Shown: positions 38,712 to 49,166, counted from the stretch's first letter. The stretch: DNA of 64,000 nt from DATCHW01 sp963806045 (GCA_963806045.1 CAWDWP010000015.1:62001-126000), one strand, 5' to 3'. Made by a program: numbers and translations. Notes: generated from the letters alone by a model not told the origin.

Positions 38712-41026
38712 TCATGAATTACTGAAATCAGTAATAATATCGTACCGAACATAAAACTCTTTTGTCCCTTCATGAATATCAAAATATGGGTTAAGTTGAG
38801 AAGTTTGAGGAATAAACATTCTATTATCAGTAATTATCGTTGTAGTAGGTATAGCTTCCCGCCTGTTCATTTCGTCTTCAAGTTTTTCTCTTAGTTCAAT
38901 ATCATAATAAAGTGAAAGACTGTTTGATGCATGGGTAAAAATATAAACTACTTTATGCATACTCCAAATTACTTTGGTCGTATGAGGTTAAGAAAAAACT
39001 CCAATTGACTTTTAAAAATTTTGTCTGAAAGACTTAGGAATAAACAAAAATTATTCAGATGAGGATATTGCTTATCGGTTTTTAAAATCTTTTTGTCAGT
39101 CTTAGTTTCTCTTCTGATTATTGGAGGTACAGCACCATATTCATCAAAAGTAATTTTGTCTGCTGCATTATTTTCGATAATGCTTGGGATTTCCTGTTCA
39201 ACAGTTCCAACCTGATTTTTTCTTACAAATTGAGAATGTGTTCTTATTATTGTTGTTGATTTTTTAAGAACTTCTGGAAAATCTATATCCCCAGAAACAT
39301 ATTCTGATAGCAATGATTCAAGAGCACCTAAGTCTGAATACTCGTATTTTCACAATTGACGATTTCGTATTCGGATTTAATGTAGTGCATCAGCTCCTTG
39401 CCTTGTTGAAGATGGGACTAGGGAGCAAATTTTTGATAAAGGTGATTTCTTACAAAATCTTTAACAAAACTTCCGAACAATGACCAGTCAGTTGTATATA
39501 TTTGAAGTACTTGTTTAACTGCACTTGACTCACGTGACAAATAAACAATTACCACATTGTCTTCATGTTCAACTAAACTAGGTACTTGATGGCTTATTTC
39601 TGCTATGTAAATTTTGATCTGCGATGAAGTAGTCTTCATTGAGAATGAACGTACTCGAAGGCTTAATGTTAGTTCAGAAAAATATAATTCTTTTGTTTCA
39701 AAAACTTTTAAAATTCTAGCTTTGTCAGGAACTTCTTCAACACCTAATCTTTTAATATATTCTAACTGAATTCTTCTTCTAGGATTATCTTGACTCAATA
39801 ATAACAAATAAGAATTTTCATTACCGAATTGAAGTATCGTAGATGAGGTTTAGCGACCGGAATAGTAATATACTTTTTTACCTCCAACGCTTAAAGCAAT
39901 CTTACTTAAAGTCCACCTTTCGTCATTAGGCTGAACAACTATCTTTAAGTTTTTTGCTAATTCGAATTTCTTGTTGGATGATAAGTAATTTACAAAGCCT
40001 GAATTTAAATCAGCAAGTACTAAGTCGAAATAGACTTGCAAGCTTTGATTCAATTATATTGATTATTTGAGAAATTAATTCAATACTTTCTCTTTACTTA
40101 ATGCCTCCCTGCCAGCAGTTGGGTTTAATATTGATAAATTCACAACACCACCTAAATTGAAAAAGCCCGACAGGAATTGGAGCTAAACCAAAGTAATTTC
40201 TTAATCCATATATACCTCCACTACCTTGCGAAAGAGCTATGTCACCAATAATAGGTATTGAATTTCTTATAATGTTTGAGCAATATACTTTTATAATATT
40301 CTGTTTAGTATAATTCAAATTCAATGTTAAACTTGAATTATTTGGTGTTAAGATGTTGTATGTTTCAGATTTATACAAATTTTCGGATCTTACTTCAAAA
40401 ATATCCATGTATTTATTTTGGCCAACATTTGCTCCATTCATTATTACTGGAATATTTAAATGCTTAATGTAAGGATAAGATAGCTCACACCTCCTTGAAC
40501 AGTTGGATTCAAAGCATCGTGTAGCTCGGCAAAGATATGTTTCCCTGCTTCATTTCTTCGTGGTAAGTATGAATATCAATACATTCTTTAGTTATTGAAA
40601 GAGATTCTCTATTAGCAAATGTTTCAATTGTTTCATTTCCTTGATAATAGTGGGTAATTACTTTTTAATGATTTACATACTCCAAAATTACATACACTGT
40701 ACCAAAAGTCCCAACTACTCCAGCTTTTTGAGCTATTTCATTGTTTTAACCACTTGAAACCATCATTCGAAGTGATTTCTTACAACCTCTATATTCATCG
40801 CAGTTCCGTTATCCTCAATTGTTATATATCTAGAATCGATATTTACTATTATTTTGGGTTCGAACGAACCAACACCTTCAAGTTGCATCCTCATCAAAAT
40901 AGCATCATATCCGTTTTGAATATTCTCACGAAGCAATGCATATGGTGAGTCATAAATGTCATTAGAAAGAATTTCGAGAACTCTTCTAACTTCAATTTGA
41001 AACGATAATTTGTTTACATTATTCAT
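38712..41026 (-). pseudogene. HSP90/GHKL-like ATPase, partner of the metallophosphoesterase (many frame breaks)
   Basis: At least seven segments in changing frames make one protein of roughly 770 residues. The N-terminal GHKL ATPase domain (40763-41026) shows the N-box LLRENIQNGYDAILMRMQ and the D-box ITIEDNGTAM. Then come EIAQKAGVVGTFG, HDALNPTVQGGVSYLIL, IPIIGDIALSQGSGGIYGLR with NLSILNPTAGREALS (about 40094-40440), a middle region (39418-40053) and a tail with IIRTHSQFVRKNQVGTVEQE and YIFTHASNSLSLYYDIELRE (38712-39313). Only the ATPase domain is recognised; the rest is unknown. ATG overlaps the stop of the upstream gene (ATGA), so the two act together. Breaks may be decay or sequence errors. 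Confidence 0.65.
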
Positions 41027-42498
41027 CTTGTAATTGCTTCTATTTTTTTGATTAATTCTGTATTCCAGAGTTAGAAGTAGAAAGTGCTTTTATTATTTAT
41101 CTGCAACCTGCTTCATTTGTTCTTTATTTCCCAATTGAATAGCAGCATTCAAAACAGCAATTATCTCCTCATCAGTTTGTGGTTCTGCAAAAACCTTCAA
41201 AGCCAATTCAAAATCTTCTGTTTGTAAAATGCACTCTACTAAGAATTTTCTAACAAAGTCATTTGTTAAATCTAAATTCAATAATGCCGATTTGGCTTCA
41301 GGATATTTTTTATCGATCATTAATTTTTCTATTTCAATAAAAAAATACCGCTAATGTCTGTAACTATAGGTTTTTCAATTTCCAAAGTATAATGACTTAC
41401 ATTTTTTGAATCAATTCTTCCTGCTGTCCAAATTGGATTGTCAAATGGTGAAGAATCTGTTTTCTCTCTTGCATGCAAAGTCACGCGAAAATATTGATTC
41501 CAATCATTGCTTTCAAATGCAATAATATGGTACTGCCTGTTATTCCCTACCGGTAATGATTTGGTCCCCGCACGAAGTGCCAGCACTAAAAACAATAATT
41601 TTCTTTTGCTCAATCACATCACTGAATTCATGGATGAGTTCTGTCTTGTGTTGGTGACCATGAAACCCGATTGAAATACCCGAATCAATAAAGTTTTTTA
41701 AGCGACTATTATCCATATAATTCGAATCGTATGGCAAACCTTTTGTATTATGATGCCAAGTTGATAAAACAAATCTACCTTTTTTCTGTAAGGCACGAAG
41801 CTTCAAATTAACGTTTGCAATGCACTCTGGGTGTATATCCCCAACAAGTCTTAAATGGTCGTTGTTATGACAGCTATTGAATGCCGTAATGGTTAAATTG
41901 AATTCAGGAAAATCAAAAATGTCATATTGTTCTTTGGGGTCAATACTATATTCTCTTTCCCCACCATAAAACATAGTATAGAAATTTGCAAAGGCTTCTA
42001 ATCGTTTTTTGTATTTTTCTGTATCGGTTATTTTGTAAAAGGAAAGGTCTTTCCATGACCAACGAGTAATAGAATTTTGGTTTAAAGCTTCTTTTAATAT
42101 TTCCCATTTGAGAGTATTCTTTTCATCGAAAACTTTTGCACTATCAATTTTTTCCATACATTCTTTTGAAAATTTCCAATCAATATCGTGGTTGCCTGGA
42201 ACTATGACAATTGTTTTATTGCTACCAAGGAAGTGGTCAGTTAGTTTATTAAGAAAAGCAATCGCTTCATCATACTGGTTCTGAACTTCCTCTTCTGAAC
42301 CATCTGGCTTAATTGAGCCACAGAATTATATCACCGCTAACAATAATTATGTCAGGCACTTGTATTATAGGTGATTCTGAAACAGAATATCTGTCCTTGT
42401 CTTTTAAATAATGAAGAAAGTAAAGCCATATTAGAGATTTCACAGTCTTTGCTTCTGTGTAAATCTGATATATGAAGAATGGATATTTTGCTCGTCAT
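41023..42498 (-). pseudogene. Calcineurin-like metallophosphoesterase with extra C-terminal domain (about five frame breaks)
   Basis: The ATG at 42498 starts MTSKISILHISDLHRSKDC, with metal-binding DxH. After shifts near 42390 and 42325 come DIIIVSGDIILGGSI-like sequence (GD), and IVIVPGNHDIDWKFSKECM (GNHD). The main segment (41540-42157) has FVLSTWHHNT and ISIGFHGHQHKTELIHEFSD (GHxH), so all the metal ligands of the family are kept. The C-terminal part (41329-41613 and 41093-41320) begins NRQYHIIAFESNDWNQYFRV and is unrecognised, ending near IEAITR with a TGA that overlaps the next ATG. The product is a likely phosphodiesterase or nuclease of about 480 residues, coupled to the GHKL ATPase. 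Confidence 0.75.
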
Positions 42499-42779
42499 TT
42501 TTCCTATTCAATCCTTTTTTTGGTGCTAATGTGTTTTGTCTAAACCACTGGTAACTCTACTTATACCCCTGATTTTATAAGATATTTATCCGTCGATATT
42601 GGGTAGATACTCCTGATTTTAATCAGGATTTATTAATGAAATATACTCTGTGTTTAAATTTAAATTATTTTTTTAAATACCTTCATCTGATGTATTTAAT
42701 ATCAAAAAAATATAAATATATCCAGATTGGCTTAATGCTGAACTTTTTAATATAAACATAACTACTTTAATTTTATAGC

Positions 42780-42975
42780 TTAATTTATAGAACCCCCTTT
42801 TAATTCCATTATTTTTCTCACACTTTTAAAATCACCGGCTTTAATTTGATAAAATTAAATTCCAATCGATATATCTGAGGCATCGAACGCAATATAATAT
42901 ATACCGTTTTGAATTAATTTTTTTAAAAACAGTTTATTTTCACGAGCAGGTCATAAATTTTTAAAATAACAAATT
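42780..42975 (-). pseudogene. Remnant of a type IX secretion sorting domain
   Basis: The minus strand reads VILKIYDLL, then in a second frame RENKLFLKKL, GIYYIAFDASDISIGI and, after a stop that should be Tyr (TAA for TAT/TAC), FYQIKAGDFKSVRKIMELK. This is the usual ending KIYDLLGREV..GxYxxxFDAS..SGxYFYxLxAGxF..xKKMxLxK of type IX cargo. No NYPNPFNP motif and no protein body remain upstream; instead a palindrome CGGGAGATTTCTCCCG lies at about 42984-42999. It is the tail of a lost exported protein. Confidence 0.65.
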
Positions 42976-43123
42976 AACTGTGGCGACGGGAGATTTCTCC
43001 CGACACGTGTAAGGAAGTAAGTTCTGATACAACGGGAAATGTGGATACTTTACAAATTCTATACAGACCAAATAAATCAAAAATTATTTACAATATTATC
43101 CAATAGATTTTTTGACGTCCAAA

Positions 43124-44708
43124 TTACCCAAGTGAATATGATTTACTGCCAATCTTCGCAGAGCTCTGTTCGTACTTACCCAAATTATAGTAAGCAATTC
43201 CGCGGTTGTAATAAGCGTTCCAGCATAATTCGGATTTATTCCAATTGCTTTTGTAAAATCCGATATTGCTTTGGAGTAGTCTTTGAGCTGACTAAAAGTA
43301 AGGCCACGGTTAAACATGTACTTGCATCGGTCGGATTTAATTCAATTGCTTTATTGCAATCCGATATTGCTTTAGAATAGTCTTGCAATATAGCGTAAAC
43401 TAATCCGCGATTGCTATATACATCAGCATTATTTGAATTTATTTCTATTGCTTTTGTATAATCCGTTATTGCTTTGGAATAGTCTTTAAATATCCCATAA
43501 ACAATTCCACGATTAGTAATATGCATCTGCATTCATTCGGATTTATTTCAACTGCCTTATTATAATCTGACATTGCTTTGGAATATTCTTTTAACTGACC
43601 TTAAACAACTCCGCGATTGCAATATCCATCTGCATTATTCGGATTTATTTCAATTGCCTTATTGAAAATCCGATATTGCTTTGGAATAGTCTTGCAATAT
43701 CACTATAAAGTAATCCACGATTGTTATATACATCAGTATCTATTCGGATTTATTTCAATTGCTTTATTATAATCCGATAATGCTTTGGAATAGTCTTTCA
43801 ATTCACTATAAGCAATTCCCGATTGAAATAAGCATCTGCATTATTTGGATTTATTTCAATTGCTTTTGTAAAATCTGATATTGCTTTGGAATAGTCATTC
43901 AATTTATCATAAACTGAATCCGCGATTGTATATATACCTGATGTACTATTTGGTAATAATTCAAGAAATATTGTAAAATAATTTATTGCTTCTTTATAAT
44001 TTCCATTTTCAGTCGCATTAATATCCCTTATAAAAATAATTATTTGCATCAATACTTTTTTTATCACTGAATGAACCAAGTGTTACTTTCAAAATATCAC
44101 TTACTGGTATCGCAAAGTTTAAATTCTGACCTTCTTTCATTGTCATTGTGCTAATGCCTATTAGTTCACCGAAGCTATTTATAACCGCACCACCACTGCT
44201 ACCGGGTGATATACTTGCGGTTATTTGGATGTAATTTCGATTTTTAGCTATCAACATTTCTTATTCCACTTATTATTCCTTCTGACAATGAATTTTCAAG
44301 ACCGAGAGGACTACCTATGGAATATATTCTTTGACCAACCTTTAAGATTTATCACTGCTTCCGAGTAGGAATTGAGGAAATAGTATGATCTTCAACTTTT
44401 AAAATTAAAATATCTTTTTCAACATCAACCCCGATTATATCCGTGTATTTCACAATTTTATCATTATGTTTGACTTCCATTTTTTCGCATTTTGCAAATA
44501 CATGATAATTAGTTACAATCCAGCCTTTATCACTTATAACAACGCCGCTCCCTTGCTTTGAAAATTTACCATCAAAATCATAAGATAAAATTACAACAAC
44601 ACAGTTATTTACTTTTTCATAAATTTGTTCCGGAGTTAAATCTTGAGAATAAATATTTTGTACAAATATTAAATAGATTATAAAGATAAGAGTAAACCTT
44701 ATTTTCAT
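43124..44708 (-). pseudogene. Exported trypsin-like protease fused to TPR repeats (many frame breaks)
   Basis: The start segment (44352-44708) has a signal peptide (FTLIFIIYLIFVQNIYSQ), QGSGVVISDKGWIVTNYHVF (catalytic His) and DVEKDILILKVED (catalytic Asp). After a shift, VGQRIYSIGSPLGLENSLSE and the catalytic Ser in ISPGSSGGAVINSFGELIGI (44018-44257) follow, as in DegP/HtrA-type proteases without a PDZ domain. The rest, down to 43124, is eight or so tetratricopeptide units of ~34 residues (DYSKAISDFTKAIEINPNNA), ending YNLGKYEQSSAKIGSKSYSL. DNA repeats of ~102 bases here shift frame many times, which could be slippage, decay or error. Predicted periplasmic. Confidence 0.75.
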
Positions 44709-44814
44709 ATATTAAGCTCCTAATAATTTTGGGTACGCATAATATTAATGAATTTCTTTTATAATTTATAGATAATATAGTTTCTTATTGTTGATTCTTA
44801 CATTCTATTTTTAA

Positions 44815-44877
44815 ACTTTTGTTCAAGGAGTATTTTCTTTAATTTGATTCATTCAAAGATTGAAATCCGGACTATGA
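44815..44877 (+). repeat. Direct repeat, left copy (copy of the transporter leader)
   Basis: A 63-bp sequence (starting ACTTTTGTTCAAGGAG, ending CCGGACTATGA) repeats at 47736-47799 with one substitution and one indel. At the right copy it is the leader and start codon of the sugar transporter gene. The two copies bracket the S41 peptidase and KilA-N genes. Confidence 0.8.
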
Positions 44878-44922
44878 CTGATGATAAAATGACTTCGTCA
44901 TTTTATCATCAGCATTTTTTTT
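44878..44922 (-). terminator. Rho-independent terminator overlapping the end of the S41 peptidase gene
   Basis: A 16-bp perfect stem, CTGATGATAAAATGAC (44878-44893) with GTCATTTTATCATCAG (44897-44912), has a three-base loop. The final codons and stop (44898) of the S41 gene lie inside it. The longest T-run is on the plus strand after 44914; on the minus strand the tail is not T-rich, so efficiency for the S41 gene is uncertain. Confidence 0.5.
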
Positions 44923-46716
44923 GTTTCAGAGTACTCTCTAGCCTGAATTCTATAAAAATAAACTCCGCTTGAGAAGTTGCTGCCATCGAAAGAACGGTAA
45001 TATGTTCCGGGTTCTAAAGATTCATTAACAATCAATTCAACTTCTCTTCCGCGAATATCATAAATTTTTAGCTTTACAAAACCTTCTTTTTGGATCTGAA
45101 ATTTAATTATAGTTCTTGCATTAAAAGGATTTGGAAAATTTTGTGATAATTCATAGCTTGTAGAATTTTCTATGTTTGTAATTGAAGAATTAATCCAATT
45201 CATCGCAGATTCAACAACATTATCTCTTCCCTGTGCAACGAATTCAGGGGTTAGCCATACATCATAATCCACAGGTAATTCTTCATGTGTTAAATATACA
45301 CCGGGATTTTTCAATTCGTAAGATTCACCGGCTGAATATAAAAAAGACCATCCATCCCACAAATTTGCCCATATTGGACTGCTGAATGCTCCACCCGTTG
45401 ATTTCCCAAAGAATTTTGCGTTCGGATGATATTTCATTCTTAATGCTACCTGGTCTCCTGAACTAACCGCACCGGGACCTGTTAATACTGCAATTGGTTT
45501 ATTATATCCCGGAGGTCTACCGGGAATGCTGTAAGTTTCAGGAGTCGAGTTATTTTTCATTTGATAATAATCATACTTACTGGATCTCTTTGCAAAACAA
45601 ATTGTATTCACTTTATATGGAAATAATAAACTCAATCCTCCATTACTTAACCACATATTCCCGCCTGCATTAAACCTAAAATCTAAAATCAATCCATCTG
45701 TATTCATTAAAGCCTTTACTGCATTATAAAATTCATAGAATGCATTTTGTGACCAGGCCCAGCAATAAACATATCCAATATTTGTTCCCTGGACAATTCC
45801 GTATGAAACCTTTTGACCTCCCGGATAATCCGGCTTGGGTACTCCCGGGTATATTCATCTGCTCAGTACAAAAGATATTCATACTTTTATTTGTCAAAAC
45901 AGATGTTGCTAAATGAACAGTATCTCCCGAATTAAACTTTTTAATATCAATCGTGTCAAATAAATGCCAGTTCATTCCTGCGGCATTTAAAATTGAATGT
46001 AAATAGGCGCTTGGTGAATTTCCTATTGCCCAGCCTGTTACAGGCATCCGGACATCAAGTATTTCATTAAAAAGCAATTTATAAGGTATCCTGTCATATC
46101 CCAAAACAATGTCACCTCTCTCAAGTCCTAAAGGATGCTGTGGAACTACATCGTAAACTAAAAGATTACTGTCAGGTAATGGTGTAAGACCCGCACCAAA
46201 ATGGCTGTTATCATACCATCCACCTATATAAAATAATGGAACACCCGGTTCTAAAGCAGTACTATTAACTTCATTGTCAACGGCTTTTGTGTGAATATCT
46301 CTAAACATCAGCGACAGATAACTCATAATACCGCTGAACCTACCTCTGCTTACTCCCTGATAAATCAGTGGATAATATGTTATTCTTATATCAGACCAAA
46401 TAAGATTATTAACATTTTCAAGGTTATGAAAACAAGCATAACTCGAATCTATAGTACTCCAAAAAATACGGAACAACGTAGCTTTATAATAATTATTTAA
46501 ACCTTGTCCCCAAGCAGAATCGATTACTCTCATCCAATCTTTTTTGGAATAATGTCCCGGATTTTTTGTAATGTTTGGATGGAAAGTTCTGGGGGCGGTG
46601 TTATCAAATACATTTTCGCTGTTGAATTGAGAATAAGCATTAGAGAAAAATTGTGAAATTAGTATTAGTAATAAGGTAATATACTTAAATATTTTTAAAT
46701 CTACTTTATTGGGCAT
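44898..46716 (-). CDS. S41-family peptidase with type IX sorting domain (one frame break)
   Basis: The first segment (45733-46716) has a signal peptide (FKYITLLLILISQFFSNAYS) and a PDZ-like domain around LLVYDVVPQHPLGLERGDIV. The second (44898-45707) has LILDFRFNAGGNMW and the catalytic serine region LTGPGAVSSGDQVALRMK, as in C-terminal-processing-type peptidases. It ends with the sorting domain LSQNFPNPFNARTIIKFQ, KIYDIRGREVELIV, FSSGVYFYRI and ETKKMLMIK. The break lies near 45720-45830, between NIPG and the following VKALMNTDG stretch. Probably a secreted serine protease of about 605 residues. Its neighbour upstream is a KilA-N gene, and the pair is flanked by direct repeats. Confidence 0.85.
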
Positions 46717-46795
46717 TTTTTTTATTACGGACTATAATTTATAAGTATTAATTTTCAATTGTATCTACTTCTTTCATACTTAATAATTAGATTTC

Positions 46796-47614
46796 TTATT
46801 TAATTTTTTTAATATTAGTATTTGATAGCAGTGAATTCATTTGCATTATTGCTATATTATTAAGTTGTTTCAACCTACCACTTTGAGTTAAACCCTGTCG
46901 AATAAGAACAGAGTTTATGCTTTCAAGATTTGATAAAACTACTAACTGTTCAATAGAAGCATAATCCCTTACATTTCCTTTTTTATCCGGATTTTCATCC
47001 CGCCAATCTGAAGCGGTTTTACCAAATAAGGCTACATTTAATAAATCGGCTTCATTTGCATAAACGAAATTGATTTGTGACTTTGATAATTGAGGAGGGA
47101 TTAAAGATTCTTTAATTGCATCTGTATGTATTCTGTAATTAATTTTTGCTAAAGTTCTTTGCAGATTCCATTCAAGTTTTAACCTTTCATTTTCATCATT
47201 TTTAAGTCTTTGAAATTCTTTAATAAGATAAAGTTTAAATTCGGCGCTTAACCAGGAACCAAATTCGAAAGCTATATCTCTGTGAGCATATGTTCCTCCA
47301 CCGTACCTTCCAGATTTTGATAATATTCCTTTAGCATTAGTAGAATCTACCCATTTTTTTGGAGACATTGTGAAACTGTTTAACCCTGCTTGTTTTTTAA
47401 ACCTATCGAATTCGATAGGTTTAAAATCCGGGTTATTTAATTGTTCCCAAATCCCTAAAAATTCAATAGTATTTCTGTTTCTGAGCCAGTTATAAATAAT
47501 CGTATCGTCTCCAAAAGTTTTAATCATATCTGTAAGAGATATATAATCATCGTTATTGTGTCTAATCACGGATATTGAAGAGCCTTTTACATTTAATTCT
47601 CTTATTTTTTTCAT
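46796..47614 (-). CDS. KilA-N domain protein
   Basis: The 272-residue protein has a KilA-N DNA-binding domain: ISVIRHNNDDYISLTDMIK, IIYNWLRNRNTIEFLGIWE, the KWVDSTNAKGILSKSGRYGG segment and AYAHRDIAFEF-like sequence GTYAHRDIAFEFGSWLSAEF near residues 105-130. The C-terminal part is helical and charged and contains FGKTASDWRDENPDKKGNVR, a stretch common in bacterial KilA-N proteins. These proteins occur in phages and as single accessory genes in Bacteroidota. The role is not known; regulation or phage interaction is likely. Intact, standing 80 bases from the S41 gene on the same strand. Confidence 0.85.
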   Translation of the reverse strand: MKKIRELNVKGSSISVIRHNNDDYISLTDMIKTFGDDTIIYNWLRNRNTIEFLGIWEQLNNPDFKPIEFDRFKKQAGLNSFTMSPKKWVDSTNAKGILSKSGRYGGGTYAHRDIAFEFGSWLSAEFKLYLIKEFQRLKNDENERLKLEWNLQRTLAKINYRIHTDAIKESLIPPQLSKSQINFVYANEADLLNVALFGKTASDWRDENPDKKGNVRDYASIEQLVVLSNLESINSVLIRQGLTQSGRLKQLNNIAIMQMNSLLSNTNIKKIK

Positions 47615-47735
47615 ATAATTTACTAATTCACCAATTGGAAAGTTATTACCAGTTTTTTTAAAGTATAAATAATTTAGACATTTTAAAATATAGATATTAT
47701 AACTACTTATTGTTATTTCCTCTTTCCAATTTTAG

Positions 47736-47799
47736 ACTTTTGTTCAAGGAGTATTTTCTTTAATTTGATTCATTCAAAAATTGAAAATCCGGACTATGA
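47736..47799 (+). repeat. Direct repeat, right copy (leader of the sugar transporter gene)
   Basis: This 64-bp sequence matches 44815-44877. It ends with the ATGA that includes the transporter start codon at 47796. It holds GTTCAAGGAG and an ATTCAAAAATTGAA palindrome; the upstream 30 bases are also similar between copies. Confidence 0.8.
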
Positions 47800-49166
47800 A
47801 TTCTGAAAAGAGTACATTCAAATCTTCTCTTCTTGTTTTAACAACTTTGTTTTTTATGTGGGGATTTATCACGAGCCTGAATGATGTTCTGACACCGTTT
47901 CTGAAAGGAGTTTTTGAGCTTACACACTTTCAGGCAAATCTTGTTCAATTTGCTTTCTTCGGAGCTTATTTTATCGGCTCATTAATATATTTTATTTGTT
48001 CGATAACAATAGGCGACCCGATTTCGAAAATCGGATATAAAAACGGAATAATCGGCGGACTGGTGCTTTCCGCTATAGGCTGTTTTCTGTTTTATCCATC
48101 AGCAGTTTATTCATCATTCGGATATTTTCTCGGAGCACTGGCGTGCATAAGTTTTGGGTTGACAATTCTACAGATAGCCGCAAATCCTTATGTAGCCTTG
48201 CTTGGTAAGCCGGAGACAGCATCGAGCCGTCTGAACCTGGCGCAGGGTTTTAATTCATTCGGTCATACAATCGCTCCTGTAATAGGAGGATTTTTGATTT
48301 TTAAATTCTTTCTAACAGATGAAAATCCGGGAGCAAATTCTGTTAAAGTGCCTTACCTGATTTTCGGAGGAGCATTTTTGCTGCTTGCCTTATTCATAGC
48401 GTTCGCGCATCTACCGGCATTTACAGGAAGTGAGAAAATCGAAAGCAAACCGGAAGCGCTGAAACACAGAAATCTTTTCTGGGGAATATTTGCAGTCTTT
48501 TTTTATGTCGGAGCAGAAGTTTCTATAGGAAGCAATATGGTTGCATATTTAAAACTTCCGGATATTGCAGGACTTGCTAATGCAGATGCAAGCAAGTATC
48601 TGGCATTTTACTGGGGAGGTGCTATGATAGGAAGATTTATGGGTTCGATTTCTCTGAGTGAAACAAAAGGAGCAAAAAAATATCTTTCTATGGCGGGAAT
48701 TGCGGTAGTATTATTTATAATAATTTTTCTGATAATAAAAATTGATTTCACGCTGGTATGGTATTTCCTGATATTTCTTGTGATAAATTATTTTGCTTTT
48801 ATGATTGGCAAATCTTTGCCTGCGAGGACCTTGACAATTTTTGCTTTATTCGTGATGGCTCTTTTACTGGTTGGAATATTTACGACAGGAAAAGTGGCAA
48901 TGTGGTCTATGCTCGGGATTGGTCTTTTTAATTCCATTATGTGGTCGAATATTTTCACACTTGCAATAAACGGGCTTGGCAAATATACATCGCAGGGTTC
49001 TTCGCTGCTCGTTATGATGATTGTCGGAGGGGCGATACTGCCATTGATGCAGGGACTCCTTGCTGACGCAGCCGGAGTGCATTATTCTTTGTTTGTACCT
49101 CTGCTGGCTTATTTGTATTTGTTGTTTTACGGAATGAGCGGTTATAAAGTGAAAATTAATAATTAG
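47796..49166 (+). CDS. FucP/GluP-type sugar:proton symporter (MFS)
   Basis: A 456-residue major-facilitator protein with twelve predicted helices. Family signatures include FFMWGFITSLNDVLTPFLKG, LVQFAFFGAYFIGSLIYF, SFGLTILQIAANPYVALLGK, the ASSRLNLAQGFNSFGHTIAP segment (the glucose/galactose/fucose group) and FWGIFAVFFYVGAEVSIGSN. It imports a hexose, glucose, galactose, mannose or fucose type, at the inner membrane. I start at ATG 47796 (MNSEKSTFK); the TTG five codons earlier lies in the repeated leader. It opens the plus-strand glycan-degradation locus and is the only transporter of it in this window. Intact. Confidence 0.9.
   Translation: MNSEKSTFKSSLLVLTTLFFMWGFITSLNDVLTPFLKGVFELTHFQANLVQFAFFGAYFIGSLIYFICSITIGDPISKIGYKNGIIGGLVLSAIGCFLFYPSAVYSSFGYFLGALACISFGLTILQIAANPYVALLGKPETASSRLNLAQGFNSFGHTIAPVIGGFLIFKFFLTDENPGANSVKVPYLIFGGAFLLLALFIAFAHLPAFTGSEKIESKPEALKHRNLFWGIFAVFFYVGAEVSIGSNMVAYLKLPDIAGLANADASKYLAFYWGGAMIGRFMGSISLSETKGAKKYLSMAGIAVVLFIIIFLIIKIDFTLVWYFLIFLVINYFAFMIGKSLPARTLTIFALFVMALLLVGIFTTGKVAMWSMLGIGLFNSIMWSNIFTLAINGLGKYTSQGSSLLVMMIVGGAILPLMQGLLADAAGVHYSLFVPLLAYLYLLFYGMSGYKVKINN

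Noticed and set aside
43039..43380. A 113-codon frame on the plus strand
   Set aside because: It is antisense to the TPR repeats and shows the mirrored periodicity of that repeat DNA.
43124..44079. A repeat array of a satellite or phase-variation type
   Set aside because: The ~102-base units translate as TPR motifs in the minus strand, so it is coding DNA with frame breaks.
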